A stretch of DNA of 9,209 nt from Nocardioidaceae bacterium (GCA_013813125.1 JACCSH010000077.1:1-9209); one strand, 5' to 3'. Shown: positions 1 to 7,593, counted from the stretch's first letter. Notes: a model not told the origin generated them from the sequence alone. A program made the numbers and translations.

Positions 1-109
1 CGGTGTGCGACAGGGTGCCCTTGGGGCCCTTCACCGTGACGGTCTGACCCGATACGGCGACGTCAACTCCCGGCGGAACCGGAACAGGGAGTTTGCCGAT
101 ACGTGACAT
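1..109 (-). CDS. rplF: 50S ribosomal protein L6 (N-terminal part, cut by window edge)
   Basis: L6 sits on the large subunit near the GTPase-associated centre and the sarcin-ricin loop. Only the first 36 codons are present; the rest lies beyond position 1. The visible residues begin [12 protein letters not shown] and continue with a VTVKGPKG stretch, both typical of the L6 N-terminal domain. The ATG at 109-107 is preceded by an excellent ribosome binding site, AAGGAGG (123-117 on the minus strand), seven bases upstream. The 26-base gap after the S8 stop and the standard S8-L6 order of the spc operon support the call. The gene is incomplete only because of the window boundary. Confidence 0.97.
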   Translation of the reverse strand, partial: MSRIGKLPVPVPPGVDVAVSGQTVTVKGPKGTLSHT

Positions 110-135
110 GGTTGTTCCTCCTTCCGAAGTCCGGG

Positions 136-543
136 CTACCAGACGTAGGCGAGAACTTCCCCACCTACGCCCTTCTGCTTGGCTTTACGGTCGGTGAGGA
201 GACCGGTCGAGGTTGAGATGATCGCGACGCCGAGTCCACCGAGAACCTTGGGCAGGCCGGTTGCCTTGGCATAGACGCGCAGACCGGGCTTGCTGATGCG
301 GCGGATCCCCGCGATCGAGCGTTCCCGGTTAGGGCCATACTTCAGCTCGAGCACGAGGGTCTTGCCAATCGTCCCCTCGGCTGGCTCGTTGACCTTCCAG
401 GAGCCGATGTAGCCCTCCTGTTGAAGGATCTCAGCAACTCCGACCTTCAGCTTGCTGGAGGGCATGCTGACGCTGTCGTGGTACGCCTGGTTGGCGTTGC
501 GCAGACGCGTGAGCATGTCTGCGATGGGGTCTGTCATCGTCAT
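136..543 (-). CDS. rpsH: 30S ribosomal protein S8
   Basis: S8 binds the central domain of 16S rRNA early in small-subunit assembly; in Escherichia coli it also represses the spc operon by binding its own mRNA. The 135-residue protein is full length. It starts [17 protein letters not shown], carries the conserved [12 protein letters not shown] segment (residues 82-93) and the STSTG motif (110-114), and ends [10 protein letters not shown] second in-frame ATG lies at 537, but the MTMTDP start at 543 matches the usual actinobacterial form and has AGAGG nine bases upstream. The 169-base spacer before it, towards S14, is unusually long for this operon and may hold a control site. TAG stop. Confidence 0.98.
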   Translation of the reverse strand: MTMTDPIADMLTRLRNANQAYHDSVSMPSSKLKVGVAEILQQEGYIGSWKVNEPAEGTIGKTLVLELKYGPNRERSIAGIRRISKPGLRVYAKATGLPKVLGGLGVAIISTSTGLLTDRKAKQKGVGGEVLAYVW

Positions 544-712
544 GGCCTAGGGCCTCTTTCCCGCTGCGGTTTCGGGGCTACCGACCTGCAGCGCATCTCG
601 TATCCAGTATTCCAGTCGCCCCGTGTTCCAACGGGACCATCAAACGGGAGGTCTGGGGGGGAAGCCTCCATAATCGGGCCGCAAGTCGGGCGAAGCCCGG
701 CGTTGCGACCGC
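544..712 (-). promoter_or_regulatory. Structured intergenic spacer between S14 and S8
   Basis: This 169-base stretch separates S14 and S8, while most neighbours here overlap or lie within 40 bases. I see no gene in it. Three stem-loops can be drawn by hand. At 680-707, CGCAA pairs with TTGCG, followed after one bulged base by a GC-rich stem closed by a GAA-type loop. At 647-669, GGAGG pairs with CCTCC. At 620-635, CCCGT pairs with ACGGG. None is followed by a T-run on the minus strand, so an intrinsic terminator is unlikely. An RNA-processing site, a partial attenuator or a ribosomal-protein binding site are possible. No convincing promoter was found. Function is inferred only from the structure and the unusual length. 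Confidence 0.45.
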
Positions 713-898
713 CTACCAACTGCTCTTGGTGATGCCCGGAAGCTCACCTCGGTGTGCCATCTCGCGAAGGCAGATCCGGCAAAGACCAAACTTGCGGTAG
801 ACCGCCTTCGGTCGGCCACACCTTTGGCAACGCGTGTAGGCCCGAACTGCGTACTTGGGCTTTCGGGCAGCTTTGACCCTGAGGGATGTCTTGGCCAT
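713..898 (-). CDS. rpsZ: 30S ribosomal protein S14, zinc-binding (four-cysteine) type
   Basis: S14 is a late-assembling protein of the small-subunit head, next to S3 and S10. The 61-residue length and the two CxxC pairs (C24/C27 and C40/C43) identify the short zinc-binding type rather than the long cysteine-free paralogue. The sequence [10 protein letters not shown], then [19 protein letters not shown], and the end KSSW are diagnostic. The ATG at 898-896 overlaps the TGA of an upstream micro-ORF by one base (TGATG). It has AGGAG at 908-904, five bases upstream. Many actinobacteria also keep a zinc-independent S14 elsewhere under zinc control; this window cannot show that. TAG stop. Confidence 0.98.
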   Translation of the reverse strand: MAKTSLRVKAARKPKYAVRAYTRCQRCGRPKAVYRKFGLCRICLREMAHRGELPGITKSSW

Positions 899-963
899 CA
901 GTTCTCCTTGCTCCGCACTCTCATCGCTCTGAGCTCTGCATACTCATAGCTCTCCACTCTCAT
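898..963 (-). other. Micro-ORF of 21 codons bridging the repeat array to the S14 start (speculative)
   Basis: The frame reads [20 protein letters not shown] followed by N and TGA. Its ATG (963-961) overlaps the TGA of the preceding micro-ORF as ATGA, and its own TGA (900-898) overlaps the S14 ATG as TGATG. It lies almost entirely inside the tandem repeat array, which explains the internal echo MRVE/MRVR. I recognise no protein family. The most economical reading is that translation through it hands ribosomes on to S14, not that the peptide has a function. A chance open frame is possible at this length. Confidence 0.3.
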
Positions 964-1016
964 CGCTCCGCGCTCTGCACGTCATCGCTCCGCGCTCTGC
1001 ACATCATCGCTCCGCG
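911..1016 (-). repeat. Degenerate 22-23 bp tandem repeat array at the L5-S14 junction
   Basis: About five units lie head to tail. Units 973-994 and 995-1016 are 22 bases each and differ at one position. Units 950-972 and 911-933 are 23 bases and diverge in the first ten bases and a few later ones. The piece between (934-949) is a shortened 16-base copy. On the minus strand the core is CGCGGAGCGATGA, which in the first unit is the last codons of L5 (Ala-Glu-Arg) plus its stop. The array therefore looks like repeated duplication of the L5 3' end. There are no unique spacers, so it is not a CRISPR array. The unit length is not a multiple of three, so the reading frame shifts at each copy. Confidence 0.85.
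960..1007 (-). other. Micro-ORF of 15 codons overlapping the L5 stop (speculative)
   Basis: The frame reads [15 protein letters not shown] and then TGA. Its first ATG (1007-1005) overlaps the L5 TGA (1006-1004) as ATGA, and its TGA (962-960) overlaps the next micro-ORF's ATG (963-961), again as ATGA. The last residues, AER, repeat the last residues of L5 because both come from copies of the same repeat unit. A GGAG lies five bases before the second ATG (1004). The peptide resembles nothing I know; a role in carrying ribosomes from L5 to S14 is inference. Confidence 0.3.
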
Positions 1017-1627
1017 AAGGGGAACCCGAGGTGCCTCAACAACGAGTGCCCCTCTTCGTCGTTGGTGGCCGTGGTCACGACAGTGATGTCCATGCCACGC
1101 TGCCGGTCGATCTTGTCCTGGTTCACTTCATGGAACATCACCTGCTCGGTGAGACCGAAGGTGTAGTTGCCCCTGCCGTCGAACTGCTTCGGCGAGAGTC
1201 CACGAAAGTCGCGAATTCGGGGCAGCGCCAGGCTGAGCAGGCGGTCCAGGAACTCCCACATCCGGTCGCCTCGCAAGGTCACATGAGCCCCGATCGGCAT
1301 ACCCTCGCGCAACTTGAACTGGGCGATGGACTTGCGTGCTCGGGTCACTTGCGGCTTCTGTCCGGTGATCACCGTCAGGTCACGTACTGCCCCCTCGATC
1401 AGCTTCGAGTCGCGGGCTGCCTCGCCCACGCCCATGTTGACGACGATCTTCGTCAGGCCGGGAACCTGCATGACGTTGTCGTAGCCGAACTCTTCCTTGA
1501 GGGCCGGCAACATCTCCTCGCGGTAGCGGGACTTGAACCGAGGAGGAACACGTTCGGGGCGACGAGCGGCCGCCGCGCCAGGTGTCTCTTCTGCTGTGAA
1601 TTCGTCAGCGATCGTGGTGTCGGTCAT
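1004..1627 (-). CDS. rplE: 50S ribosomal protein L5
   Basis: L5 binds 5S rRNA and places it in the central protuberance, where it also approaches the P-site tRNA. The 207-residue product has an Ala/Glu-rich N-terminal extension of about 28 residues, then [16 protein letters not shown], the [16 protein letters not shown] core and [20 protein letters not shown], and near its end [10 protein letters not shown] chose the ATG at 1627-1625, one base after the L24 TGA and preceded by GAGGAG. The longer open frame back to 1735 runs inside L24 and is not plausible. The last codons and the stop belong to the first unit of the downstream repeat array. Confidence 0.97.
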   Translation of the reverse strand: MTDTTIADEFTAEETPGAAAARRPERVPPRFKSRYREEMLPALKEEFGYDNVMQVPGLTKIVVNMGVGEAARDSKLIEGAVRDLTVITGQKPQVTRARKSIAQFKLREGMPIGAHVTLRGDRMWEFLDRLLSLALPRIRDFRGLSPKQFDGRGNYTFGLTEQVMFHEVNQDKIDRQRGMDITVVTTATNDEEGHSLLRHLGFPFAER

Positions 1628-1628
1628 G

Positions 1629-2003
1629 TCAGATCTCCTCACCGTTCTTGGTGGCTGTTCGCACGCTGCGCGAGGCCGCGTAGGTGGAGCCGTCGGATCG
1701 GGTCTTGGTGACATCCACGCGCTTGGCGCCGACACGGGTGGGAACCTTCTTGCCGTCGATCTCGGTCAGGAGCATCACGTTGGAGGCGTGGACAGAAGCC
1801 TCCTGCGTGATGATTCCACCGGTGGTGCCGGCACGCCCGCCCTGGTTGACGAGCTTGGTGTGGCGCTTGACGCGGTTGACCCCTTCGACGATCACCCGAT
1901 TCTGCTCGGTGAGCACCGCGATGACCTTGCCCTCGGCACCCTTGTCCTTACCAGCGATGACGCGGACGACGTCACCCTTCTTGATGGTCAGTCCTCTAGC
2001 CAT
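1629..2003 (-). CDS. rplX: 50S ribosomal protein L24
   Basis: L24 is an assembly-initiating protein that binds near the 5' end of 23S rRNA. The 124-residue protein opens with the KOW-type segment [20 protein letters not shown] and contains [12 protein letters not shown], both typical. It ends in a longer polar tail (…TATKNGEEI). The ATG at 2003-2001 overlaps the L14 TGA by one base (TGATG) and has GGAGG (2015-2011) seven bases upstream. A GTG immediately before it (2006) would add one residue but lies only four bases from that site. Coupled translation with L14 upstream and L5 one base downstream is likely. Confidence 0.97.
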   Translation of the reverse strand: MARGLTIKKGDVVRVIAGKDKGAEGKVIAVLTEQNRVIVEGVNRVKRHTKLVNQGGRAGTTGGIITQEASVHASNVMLLTEIDGKKVPTRVGAKRVDVTKTRSDGSTYAASRSVRTATKNGEEI

Positions 2004-2371
2004 CACAGCACCTCCGGGGCAAGCGAGATGATCTCCATGAACCGCTTCTCGCGTAGCTCACGGCCCACCGGGCCGAAGATGCGCGTACCGCGGGGCTCGC
2101 CGTCGGCGCGCAGAATGACCGCTGCGTTCTCGTCGAAGCGGATGTAGGAACCATCCGGGCGGCGACGTTCCTTGACGGTGCGCACCACTACGGCTTTTAC
2201 GACATCGCCCTTTCGCACGTTGCCGCCAGGGATGGCGTCCTTGACGGTGGCGACGATCACGTCACCGATGCCGGCGTAGCGCCGACCAGAGCCGCCGAGC
2301 ACCCGGATGCACAGAATCTGCTTGGCACCGGTGTTGTCGGCGACCTTGAGTCGCGACTCCTGCTGGATCAT
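2003..2371 (-). CDS. rplN: 50S ribosomal protein L14
   Basis: L14 lies on the interface side of the large subunit and contacts 16S rRNA and L19. The 122-residue length equals the bacterial standard. Hallmarks are [17 protein letters not shown] at the start, [17 protein letters not shown], and near the end ARG-rich [17 protein letters not shown]. The open frame extends upstream to 2413, but the MIQQ start is universal and is preceded by AGGGG overlapping the S17 stop. L14 is normally the first gene of the spc group. Here it follows S17 by ten bases, so it most likely shares the S10 transcript. Confidence 0.98.
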   Translation of the reverse strand: MIQQESRLKVADNTGAKQILCIRVLGGSGRRYAGIGDVIVATVKDAIPGGNVRKGDVVKAVVVRTVKERRRPDGSYIRFDENAAVILRADGEPRGTRIFGPVGRELREKRFMEIISLAPEVL

Positions 2372-2381
2372 CGAAAATCCC

Positions 2382-2681
2382 CTACTTTGCCTTCTCGAGT
2401 ATCTCGACGACACGCCAGCGCTTGGTAGCCGACAGTGGCCGGGTCTCCATGATCACGACCCGGTCGCCGATTCCGCATTGGTTCTGTTCGTCGTGCGCCT
2501 TCAGCTTGCTCGTACGACGAAGCACCTTGCCGTAGAGGGAGTGCTTGACGCGGTCCTCGACTGACACGACGATCGTCTTGTCCATCTTGTCGCTGACGAC
2601 GAGCCCCTCGCGGGTCTTTCGGCGGTTGCGCTCGGCAGTGTCCACGGCTTCATCTCCAGTCGATGGTGCGGTCTCAGTCAT
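2382..2681 (-). CDS. rpsQ: 30S ribosomal protein S17
   Basis: S17 is a primary 16S rRNA binding protein of the small-subunit body. The 99-residue product is about 15 residues longer than the E. coli protein because of an acidic, Thr/Ala-rich N-terminal extension before [21 protein letters not shown]. The conserved OB-fold part continues with [12 protein letters not shown] and [20 protein letters not shown]. The ATG (2681-2679) overlaps the L29 TGA as ATGA, so the long start is set by coupling to L29. It closes the S10 group; L14 follows after ten bases. Confidence 0.98.
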   Translation of the reverse strand: MTETAPSTGDEAVDTAERNRRKTREGLVVSDKMDKTIVVSVEDRVKHSLYGKVLRRTSKLKAHDEQNQCGIGDRVVIMETRPLSATKRWRVVEILEKAK

Positions 2682-2917
2682 GCGGCACCCTCGTCGTCAG
2701 TGGGAACTACCTCGGTGATGCCGAGCTCACGCTCGCGCAGAATCGTGTAGATCCGAGCGAGGTCGCGGCGGACCGCACGCAAGCGTCCGTGTGACTCGAG
2801 CTGGCCGGTGGCAGCCTGAAAACGAAGGTTGAACAACTCTTCCTTGCCCTCTCGCAACTTCTCCTCCAAAGAGTCGTTGTCGAGGTGGCGCAACTCAGCA
2901 GTGGTGCTGGCAGCCAT
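2678..2917 (-). CDS. rpmC: 50S ribosomal protein L29
   Basis: L29 is a small helical-hairpin protein beside the polypeptide exit tunnel, next to L23. The 79-residue product carries the signature [20 protein letters not shown] (residues 21-40), then the second helix with [15 protein letters not shown], and a short acidic tail ending DDEGAA. Its ATG (2917-2915) overlaps the L16 TGA by one base (TGATG), and its own TGA overlaps the S17 ATG as ATGA. It is thus linked on both sides. Confidence 0.97.
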   Translation of the reverse strand: MAASTTAELRHLDNDSLEEKLREGKEELFNLRFQAATGQLESHGRLRAVRRDLARIYTILRERELGITEVVPTDDEGAA

Positions 2918-3336
2918 CAGAACTCACCTGACTCACGACTCACGAAGCGACACTTCATGGGTAGCTTGTGCATCGCGCGGCGCATCGCCTCGCGAGCAAT
3001 CGGTTCCGGAACGCCCGACAGCTCGAACATCACCCGTCCGGGTTTGACGTTGGCGATCCACCACTCAGGCGAGCCCTTCCCGGAACCCATGCGGGTCTCG
3101 GCAGGCTTCTTGGTGAGCGGACGGTCGGGGTAGATGTTGATCCACACCTTGCCGCCGCGTTTGATGTGGCGAGTCATGGCGATACGGGCGGACTCGATCT
3201 GGCGGTTGGTCACGTAATGTGCCTCGACTGCCTGGATGCCGAAGTCGCCGAAAGCCAGCTTGGTGCCACCCTTTGCAGCGCCCGAGCGGGTGGGGTGGTG
3301 CTGCTTTCGGTGCTTGACTCTTCGAGGAATCAGCAT
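2917..3336 (-). CDS. rplP: 50S ribosomal protein L16
   Basis: L16 organises the A-site region of the large subunit and is needed for late assembly. The 139-residue length is normal. It starts [15 protein letters not shown] and contains [20 protein letters not shown] and the loop [16 protein letters not shown]. The arginine of the RMGSGKG loop is the residue hydroxylated in E. coli; whether that happens here is unknown. The start lies two bases after the S3 stop. The protein ends [12 protein letters not shown], and its TGA overlaps the L29 start. Confidence 0.98.
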   Translation of the reverse strand: MLIPRRVKHRKQHHPTRSGAAKGGTKLAFGDFGIQAVEAHYVTNRQIESARIAMTRHIKRGGKVWINIYPDRPLTKKPAETRMGSGKGSPEWWIANVKPGRVMFELSGVPEPIAREAMRRAMHKLPMKCRFVSRESGEF

Positions 3337-3338
3337 GG

Positions 3339-4172
3339 TCAGCGCTCCTGTCCAGCGGTCTCAGCCGGACCGACCGCGACGGCGGTGGCCACTTTGTCGT
3401 CGGCCGTAATCGGCTCGGCTGCCGGGGTGTCGGGGCGTCGCTCGCCGCGCTCAGGTGCCCGGTCACTCCGCCGAGCTCGCACGGGCGGTCGGTTGCGGTT
3501 GCCGGCCTGGGCCAGAGCAGCGGCCTGTGCCTCGCGCTCAGCGCGAGTACCGGCGACTTCGCCCTTGTAAATCCACACCTTTACACCGATGCGCCCAAAC
3601 GTGGTCTTGGCCTCGTAGAAGCCGTAGTCGATGTCGGCGCGCAGGGTGTGCAGAGGCACCCTGCCCTCTCGGTAGAAGTCAGAGCGCGACATCTCAGCGC
3701 CACCGAGTCGCCCGGAGCACTGAATTCGGATCCCTTTGGCTCCTGAGCGCATGGAGGTCTGGATTGCTTTGCGCATGGCCCGTCGGTAGGCAACCCGGCT
3801 CGACAGCTGCTCTGCCACACCCTGGGCGACCAGCTGAGCGTCGACCTCGGGATTGAGGACCTCGCGGATGTTGAGCTTGACCTGCTTCCCGGTCAGTTTC
3901 TCGAGGTTTTCTCGGATTCGATCTGCCTCAGCGCCCCGGCGGCCGATTACGATGCCGGGACGCGCTGTGTAGATCGTCACCGAGACCCGGTCTCGGGTGC
4001 GTTCGATCTCGACCCGGCTGATGCCGGCCCGGTCCATGCCCTTTCCGAGCAGCCTGCGGATCGCGACGTCTTCTGCAACGTAGGACTTGTACAGCTTGTC
4101 GGCGTACCAACGGCTGGTGTGGTCCGTCGAGATGCCGAGTCGGAAGCCGTGCGGGTTGACTTTCTGACCCAT
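3339..4172 (-). CDS. rpsC: 30S ribosomal protein S3 with basic C-terminal tail
   Basis: S3 lines the mRNA entry channel on the small-subunit head and takes part in helicase activity there. The 277 residues comprise the N-terminal part ([14 protein letters not shown]), a type II KH domain with the GRRG loop at residues 77-80, and the C-terminal domain (ARG/GLY-rich [19 protein letters not shown], 152-170). From about residue 210 a roughly 65-residue low-complexity tail rich in Ala, Arg and Pro follows; such tails are common in Actinomycetota S3 and absent from E. coli. The ATG overlaps the L22 TAA by one base (TAATG). Confidence 0.98.
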   Translation of the reverse strand: MGQKVNPHGFRLGISTDHTSRWYADKLYKSYVAEDVAIRRLLGKGMDRAGISRVEIERTRDRVSVTIYTARPGIVIGRRGAEADRIRENLEKLTGKQVKLNIREVLNPEVDAQLVAQGVAEQLSSRVAYRRAMRKAIQTSMRSGAKGIRIQCSGRLGGAEMSRSDFYREGRVPLHTLRADIDYGFYEAKTTFGRIGVKVWIYKGEVAGTRAEREAQAAALAQAGNRNRPPVRARRSDRAPERGERRPDTPAAEPITADDKVATAVAVGPAETAGQER

Positions 4173-4600
4173 TAGCGGGCACCTCCGGGGGTCTTGTGAG
4201 GAACTGCGTCGGCGGGCTGCACGACCACCGTGATGTGGCTGGTGCGCTTGAGAATGCGCGTGGCGCGGCCCTGTGCCCGCGGACGGAATCGTTTGAGTGT
4301 CGGGCCCTCGTCGACTCTGGCGGCACTGATGATCAGCGTGCCTCGGTCGAGGCCCTCGGTGCTCGTCGCGTTGGCGACCGCGCTCTCGAGCACCTTGTAG
4401 ACGACCTCACTGGCAGCCTGGGGGGCGAACCGCAGGGTGGCCAGGGCCTCGTCAACAGGCGCGCCTCGCACCATGTCGATCACGCGACGGGCCTTCGTCG
4501 GGGTCACGCGGACGAAGCGGGCGACAGCAAAGGACCCGGGCTGGTCGCCCAGCAGGCTGTCGCGGCGGGCGCTCGCACGCCTGCGCTCCATAACGCTCAT
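4172..4600 (-). CDS. rplV: 50S ribosomal protein L22
   Basis: L22 contacts all domains of 23S rRNA, and its long hairpin forms part of the exit-tunnel constriction. The conserved core starts at [18 protein letters not shown]. It includes the [12 protein letters not shown] helix and ends with the hairpin region [27 protein letters not shown]. About 28 residues precede the core, more than in many bacteria. Two ATGs compete: 4600, preceded by a modest GAGAG, and 4591 three codons later. I kept 4600. The gene lies 40 bases after S19 and ends in TAA overlapping the S3 start. Confidence 0.96.
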   Translation of the reverse strand: MSVMERRRASARRDSLLGDQPGSFAVARFVRVTPTKARRVIDMVRGAPVDEALATLRFAPQAASEVVYKVLESAVANATSTEGLDRGTLIISAARVDEGPTLKRFRPRAQGRATRILKRTSHITVVVQPADAVPHKTPGGAR

Positions 4601-4640
4601 CTTCTACTTCTCTCGTTGGTGACTGATGGTCCGTACCGCG

Positions 4641-4922
4641 TCAACGGCGACGGCTCTTGCGGTCGTCTTTTTCGTGACCTCGGAAGGTACGGGTCGGGGC
4701 GAACTCCCCCAGCTTGTGACCCACCATGGAGTCGGTCACGAACACCGGGACGTGCTTGCGCCCGTCATGGACGGCGATCGTGTGGCCGATCATGTCGGGA
4801 ACGATCATCGACCGGCGTGACCAGGTCTTGATGACGTTCTTGGTCCCGTTACCGTTCTGCACGTCCACCTTCTTCTGCAGGTGGTCGTCAACGAACGGGC
4901 CCTTCTTGAGACTGCGTGGCAT
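4641..4922 (-). CDS. rpsS: 30S ribosomal protein S19
   Basis: S19 sits on the small-subunit head, forms a complex with S13 and touches the bridge to the large subunit. All 93 residues fit the family: [19 protein letters not shown] at the start, [20 protein letters not shown] in the middle, then [20 protein letters not shown] and an Arg/Lys-rich end. The gene lies 17 bases after the L2 stop, with GAAGGG as the probable ribosome binding site. A 40-base gap with no visible feature separates it from L22. Confidence 0.98.
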   Translation of the reverse strand: MPRSLKKGPFVDDHLQKKVDVQNGNGTKNVIKTWSRRSMIVPDMIGHTIAVHDGRKHVPVFVTDSMVGHKLGEFAPTRTFRGHEKDDRKSRRR

Positions 4923-4939
4923 CTGGATTCAGGCCCTTC

Positions 4940-5770
4940 TCAGCGCTTGCCGGTCTTGCGGCGGCGGACGATCAGTTGGTCACTGGGCTTGCGCTTGCGC
5001 GTGCGGCCCTCCGGTTGCCCCCATGGCGAAACGGGGTGGCGACCGCCAGAGGTCTTGCCCTCTCCACCGCCGTGTGGGTGGTCGATCGGGTTCATGGCGA
5101 CGCCGCGAACGGTCGGGCGCTTGCCCTTCCAGCGCATCCGGCCAGCCTTACCCCAGTTGATGTTGGACTGCTCGGCGTTACCGACCGAGCCGACAGTGGC
5201 GCGGCAACGGACATCGACGTAGCGCATCTCACCGGACGGCATGCGCAGCTGAGCGCGGCCGCCCTCGCGGGCAACAAGCTGCACGGACACACCGGCAGAC
5301 CGCCCTATCTTCGCGCCGCCACCGGGACGCAACTCGATGGCGTGAATCGTGGTACCCACCGGGATATTGCGTAGCGGGAGGTTGTTGCCGGGTTTGATAT
5401 CGGCCCTAGACCCGTTCTCGACGTGCATGCCCTGCTTGAGACCGGTTGGCGCGATGATGTAGCGCTTTTCGCCGTCGGCGTAGTGCAGGAGGGCGATACG
5501 TGCGGTGCGGTTCGGGTCGTACTCGATGTGAGCAACCTTGGCCGGCACACCGTCCTTGTCGTAGCGACGGAAGTCGATGATGCGATAGGCACGCTTGTGC
5601 CCGCCACCAATGTGGCGCGTCGTGATGCGCCCCTGGTTGTTGCGCCCACCCTGCTTGGGCAGTGGCTTCACCAGCGTTTTCTCCGGCGTAGAGCGCGTAA
5701 CCTCGACGAAGTCGGCAACGCTGGAGCCGCGACGGCCTGGCGTGGTCGGCTTGTACTTTCGGATGCCCAT
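4940..5770 (-). CDS. rplB: 50S ribosomal protein L2
   Basis: L2 is needed for subunit joining and for peptidyl transferase activity. The 276-residue product is full length. It contains [20 protein letters not shown] (41-60), the RNA-binding OB and SH3-like domains, and the most conserved stretch of the family, [19 protein letters not shown] (226-244). His231 matches the histidine (229 in E. coli) tied to peptidyl transfer. The C-terminus is strongly basic. The start lies 29 bases after the L23 stop with GAGGA about ten bases upstream. Confidence 0.99.
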   Translation of the reverse strand: MGIRKYKPTTPGRRGSSVADFVEVTRSTPEKTLVKPLPKQGGRNNQGRITTRHIGGGHKRAYRIIDFRRYDKDGVPAKVAHIEYDPNRTARIALLHYADGEKRYIIAPTGLKQGMHVENGSRADIKPGNNLPLRNIPVGTTIHAIELRPGGGAKIGRSAGVSVQLVAREGGRAQLRMPSGEMRYVDVRCRATVGSVGNAEQSNINWGKAGRMRWKGKRPTVRGVAMNPIDHPHGGGEGKTSGGRHPVSPWGQPEGRTRKRKPSDQLIVRRRKTGKR

Positions 5771-5799
5771 GAGTTCTCAGTCCTCGTATTCGCGCCCGG

Positions 5800-6105
5800 T
5801 CAGGAGACCGGACCTCCGAAGATGTCGATGCGCTGACCCTCGGCGACGCTCACGATCGCGCGCTTGGTGGCCACCTGGCTGCCCATTCCGAAGCGGGTAC
5901 GTCGACGCTTGCCTACTCGGTTGATCGTGTTGACGCTCGTCACCTTGACGTTGAACACCTTCTCGACCGCGATCTTGATCTCGGTCTTGTTGGAGTCAGG
6001 GTGGACGAGGAACGTGTACTTGTTCTGGTCGAGCAGTCCATAAGACTTCTCGCTCACGACCGGAGCCAGCAACACATCCCGGTGGTCCTTGTAGAGATTG
6101 CTCAC
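5800..6105 (-). CDS. rplW: 50S ribosomal protein L23
   Basis: L23 lies at the exit of the polypeptide tunnel and docks trigger factor and the signal recognition particle. The 101 residues show the family pattern: [21 protein letters not shown] near the start, [20 protein letters not shown] in the middle, and [21 protein letters not shown] towards the end. The start codon is GTG (6105-6103) and overlaps the L4 TGA as GTGA, so its translation is probably coupled to L4. A 29-base gap leads to L2. Confidence 0.98.
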   Translation of the reverse strand: MSNLYKDHRDVLLAPVVSEKSYGLLDQNKYTFLVHPDSNKTEIKIAVEKVFNVKVTSVNTINRVGKRRRTRFGMGSQVATKRAIVSVAEGQRIDIFGGPVS

Positions 6106-6917
6106 GTGGACGCCTCCTTCTCGGTGGCTTGGGCGGCCGTGTCATCGGGCGCTGCCGTCTCAGTCGACGCTTCAGTCTCGGGAGTGGCTCCGGTGGCAGT
6201 GTCAGCGGAGGCAGCAGTCTCAGCCGACGCTGCAGCCCGAGTGTCCGCTGCGGCTTCGGTGGAGGTCGCGACAGCCTTTGCGGTCTTGCCGGCCGGCGGT
6301 CCCGCTACGAGAGCTTCGAACGCGCCTTTGGTGAAAACGACGTCGTCGCTGCGCAACACGTCGTAGGTGTTGAGCTGATCGACATTGATCAAGTGGATCG
6401 TGTCACCGTTTCGCAGACTCAACCGAACGATCTCGTCACCACGCTCGAGCACGAGCAGGACACGGGGGCGCGAAGTCAGATTTGCCACAGCGGCGAGTGC
6501 AGACTTGGTCGAGGGGCGGTCGCCCTCGACCAAACCGTCGACGACGTGGACGCGGCCTTCGCGAGCCCGGTCCGACAAGGCCCCGCGTAGTGCAGCAGCC
6601 TTCATCTTCTTGGGGGTGCGCTGCACGTAGTCATGTGGGGTCGGCCCATGCACGACGCCACCGCCGACGAACTGAGGTGCTCGGATGGAGCCCTGGCGGG
6701 CGCGTCCGGTGCCTTTTTGTCGGTACGGTTTCCTGCCGCCGCCGGCGACCTCGGCTCGAGTCTTGGTGTTGTGGGTGCCCTGGCGAGCGGCCGCGAGCTG
6801 TGCCACAACCACCTGATGGATCAGCGGAATGTTGACCTGGGTGTCGAAGATCTCCGGGGGCAGTTCGACGCTGCCCGACTTGGCGCCGGTGGCATCGACG
6901 ATGTCGATGGTGGTCAC
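6102..6917 (-). CDS. rplD: 50S ribosomal protein L4 with long Ala/Thr/Glu C-terminal tail
   Basis: L4 reaches into the exit tunnel; in E. coli it also represses the S10 operon. The 271-residue product carries the conserved extended loop [19 protein letters not shown] (59-77) followed by [12 protein letters not shown]. The globular body ends near residue 205 ([11 protein letters not shown]). The remaining 60 or so residues are almost only Ala, Thr, Ser, Glu and Asp, probably disordered, and partly built from a 20-residue duplication. E. coli L4 is 201 residues and has no such tail. The start is GTG (6917-6915), overlapping the L3 TGA as GTGA. Confidence 0.97.
   Translation of the reverse strand: MTTIDIVDATGAKSGSVELPPEIFDTQVNIPLIHQVVVAQLAAARQGTHNTKTRAEVAGGGRKPYRQKGTGRARQGSIRAPQFVGGGVVHGPTPHDYVQRTPKKMKAAALRGALSDRAREGRVHVVDGLVEGDRPSTKSALAAVANLTSRPRVLLVLERGDEIVRLSLRNGDTIHLINVDQLNTYDVLRSDDVVFTKGAFEALVAGPPAGKTAKAVATSTEAAADTRAAASAETAASADTATGATPETEASTETAAPDDTAAQATEKEAST
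6120..6239 (-). repeat. Two-copy imperfect 60 bp tandem repeat in the L4 tail
   Basis: The copies are 6180-6239 and 6120-6179. By hand alignment they match at about 42 of 60 positions, with the best stretch around GTCTCAG-CGACGCT-CAG on the plus strand. In protein they correspond to residues 227-246 and 247-266 of L4, sharing the pattern AS-ETAA--DTA--AT. The unit is a multiple of three, so the frame is kept. Biased composition alone would produce some of this similarity. Confidence 0.6.
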
Positions 6918-7576
6918 TGGTCGGCTCCCTTCGCTTTGGCTGCGCTGCGAAGTACGACGACGGTGCCACGTGCGCCGGGCACGGCACCTTTGACCAGGAT
7001 GAGGCCCTTGTCAGCGTCGACGGCATGCACGGTCAGGTTCTGTGTTGTGATGGTGTCGACACCCATGCGCCCCGCCATCCGCATTCCCTTGAAGACGCGG
7101 CCCGGAGTGGCGCAGCCGCCGATCGAGCCGGGCTTGCGGTGGTTGCGATGTGACCCATGGGATGAGCTGACACCGTGGAAACCGTGACGCTTCATGACGC
7201 CAGCGAAACCCTTGCCCTTGCTGGTGCCGGTGACGTCGATCCGCTCACCTGCTGCGAACAGGTCAGCCCTCAGCTCTTGACCGGCTGTGTAGCTACCAGC
7301 ATCCGCCGTCCGGATCTCCACCAAATGGCGACGCGGGGTGATGCCCGCCTTCTCGAAGTGACCGGCCATCGGTTTCGTGACCTTTGATGCCTTGATCTCT
7401 CCAAAGCCGAGCTGTACCGCGGTGTAGCCGTCGGTATCGGTCGATCGCACTTGGGTCACCACGTTGGATGTCGCATCGATGACGGTGATGGGCACGATCC
7501 GGTTGTTGTCGTCCCACACTTGGGTCATGCCGAGTTTGGTGCCGAGGAGTCCCCGAACGTTTCGTGTGCTGCTCAT
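6914..7576 (-). CDS. rplC: 50S ribosomal protein L3
   Basis: L3 is one of the first proteins to bind 23S rRNA, and its long loop approaches the peptidyl transferase centre. The 220 residues begin with [16 protein letters not shown]. The loop region holds [19 protein letters not shown] (117-135), then [20 protein letters not shown] (150-169), in which GGCAT stands where E. coli has the methylated glutamine. The ATG lies 17 bases after the S10 stop, with a GAGGGGAAG stretch overlapping that stop. Its TGA overlaps the L4 GTG. Confidence 0.98.
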   Translation of the reverse strand: MSSTRNVRGLLGTKLGMTQVWDDNNRIVPITVIDATSNVVTQVRSTDTDGYTAVQLGFGEIKASKVTKPMAGHFEKAGITPRRHLVEIRTADAGSYTAGQELRADLFAAGERIDVTGTSKGKGFAGVMKRHGFHGVSSSHGSHRNHRKPGSIGGCATPGRVFKGMRMAGRMGVDTITTQNLTVHAVDADKGLILVKGAVPGARGTVVVLRSAAKAKGADQ

Positions 7577-7593
7577 CTGGTCGTCGCTTCCCC

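Noticed and set aside
570..640. Internal promoter in front of S8
   Set aside because: TTGGAA and AATACT-like or GATACG-like hexamers occur on the minus strand, but no pair has an acceptable spacing.
911..1016. Possible CRISPR array or set of protein-binding iterons
   Set aside because: The units are directly adjacent with no unique spacers, degrade towards one end and match the L5 gene terminus, so slippage duplication explains them better.
1031..1711. Plus-strand open frame of 226 codons opposite L5
   Set aside because: It lies antisense to a certain gene, has no recognisable domain, and long antisense frames are expected in high-GC coding DNA.
4196..4831. Plus-strand open frame of 211 codons opposite L22 and S19
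   Set aside because: It is antisense to two conserved genes and shows no family features.
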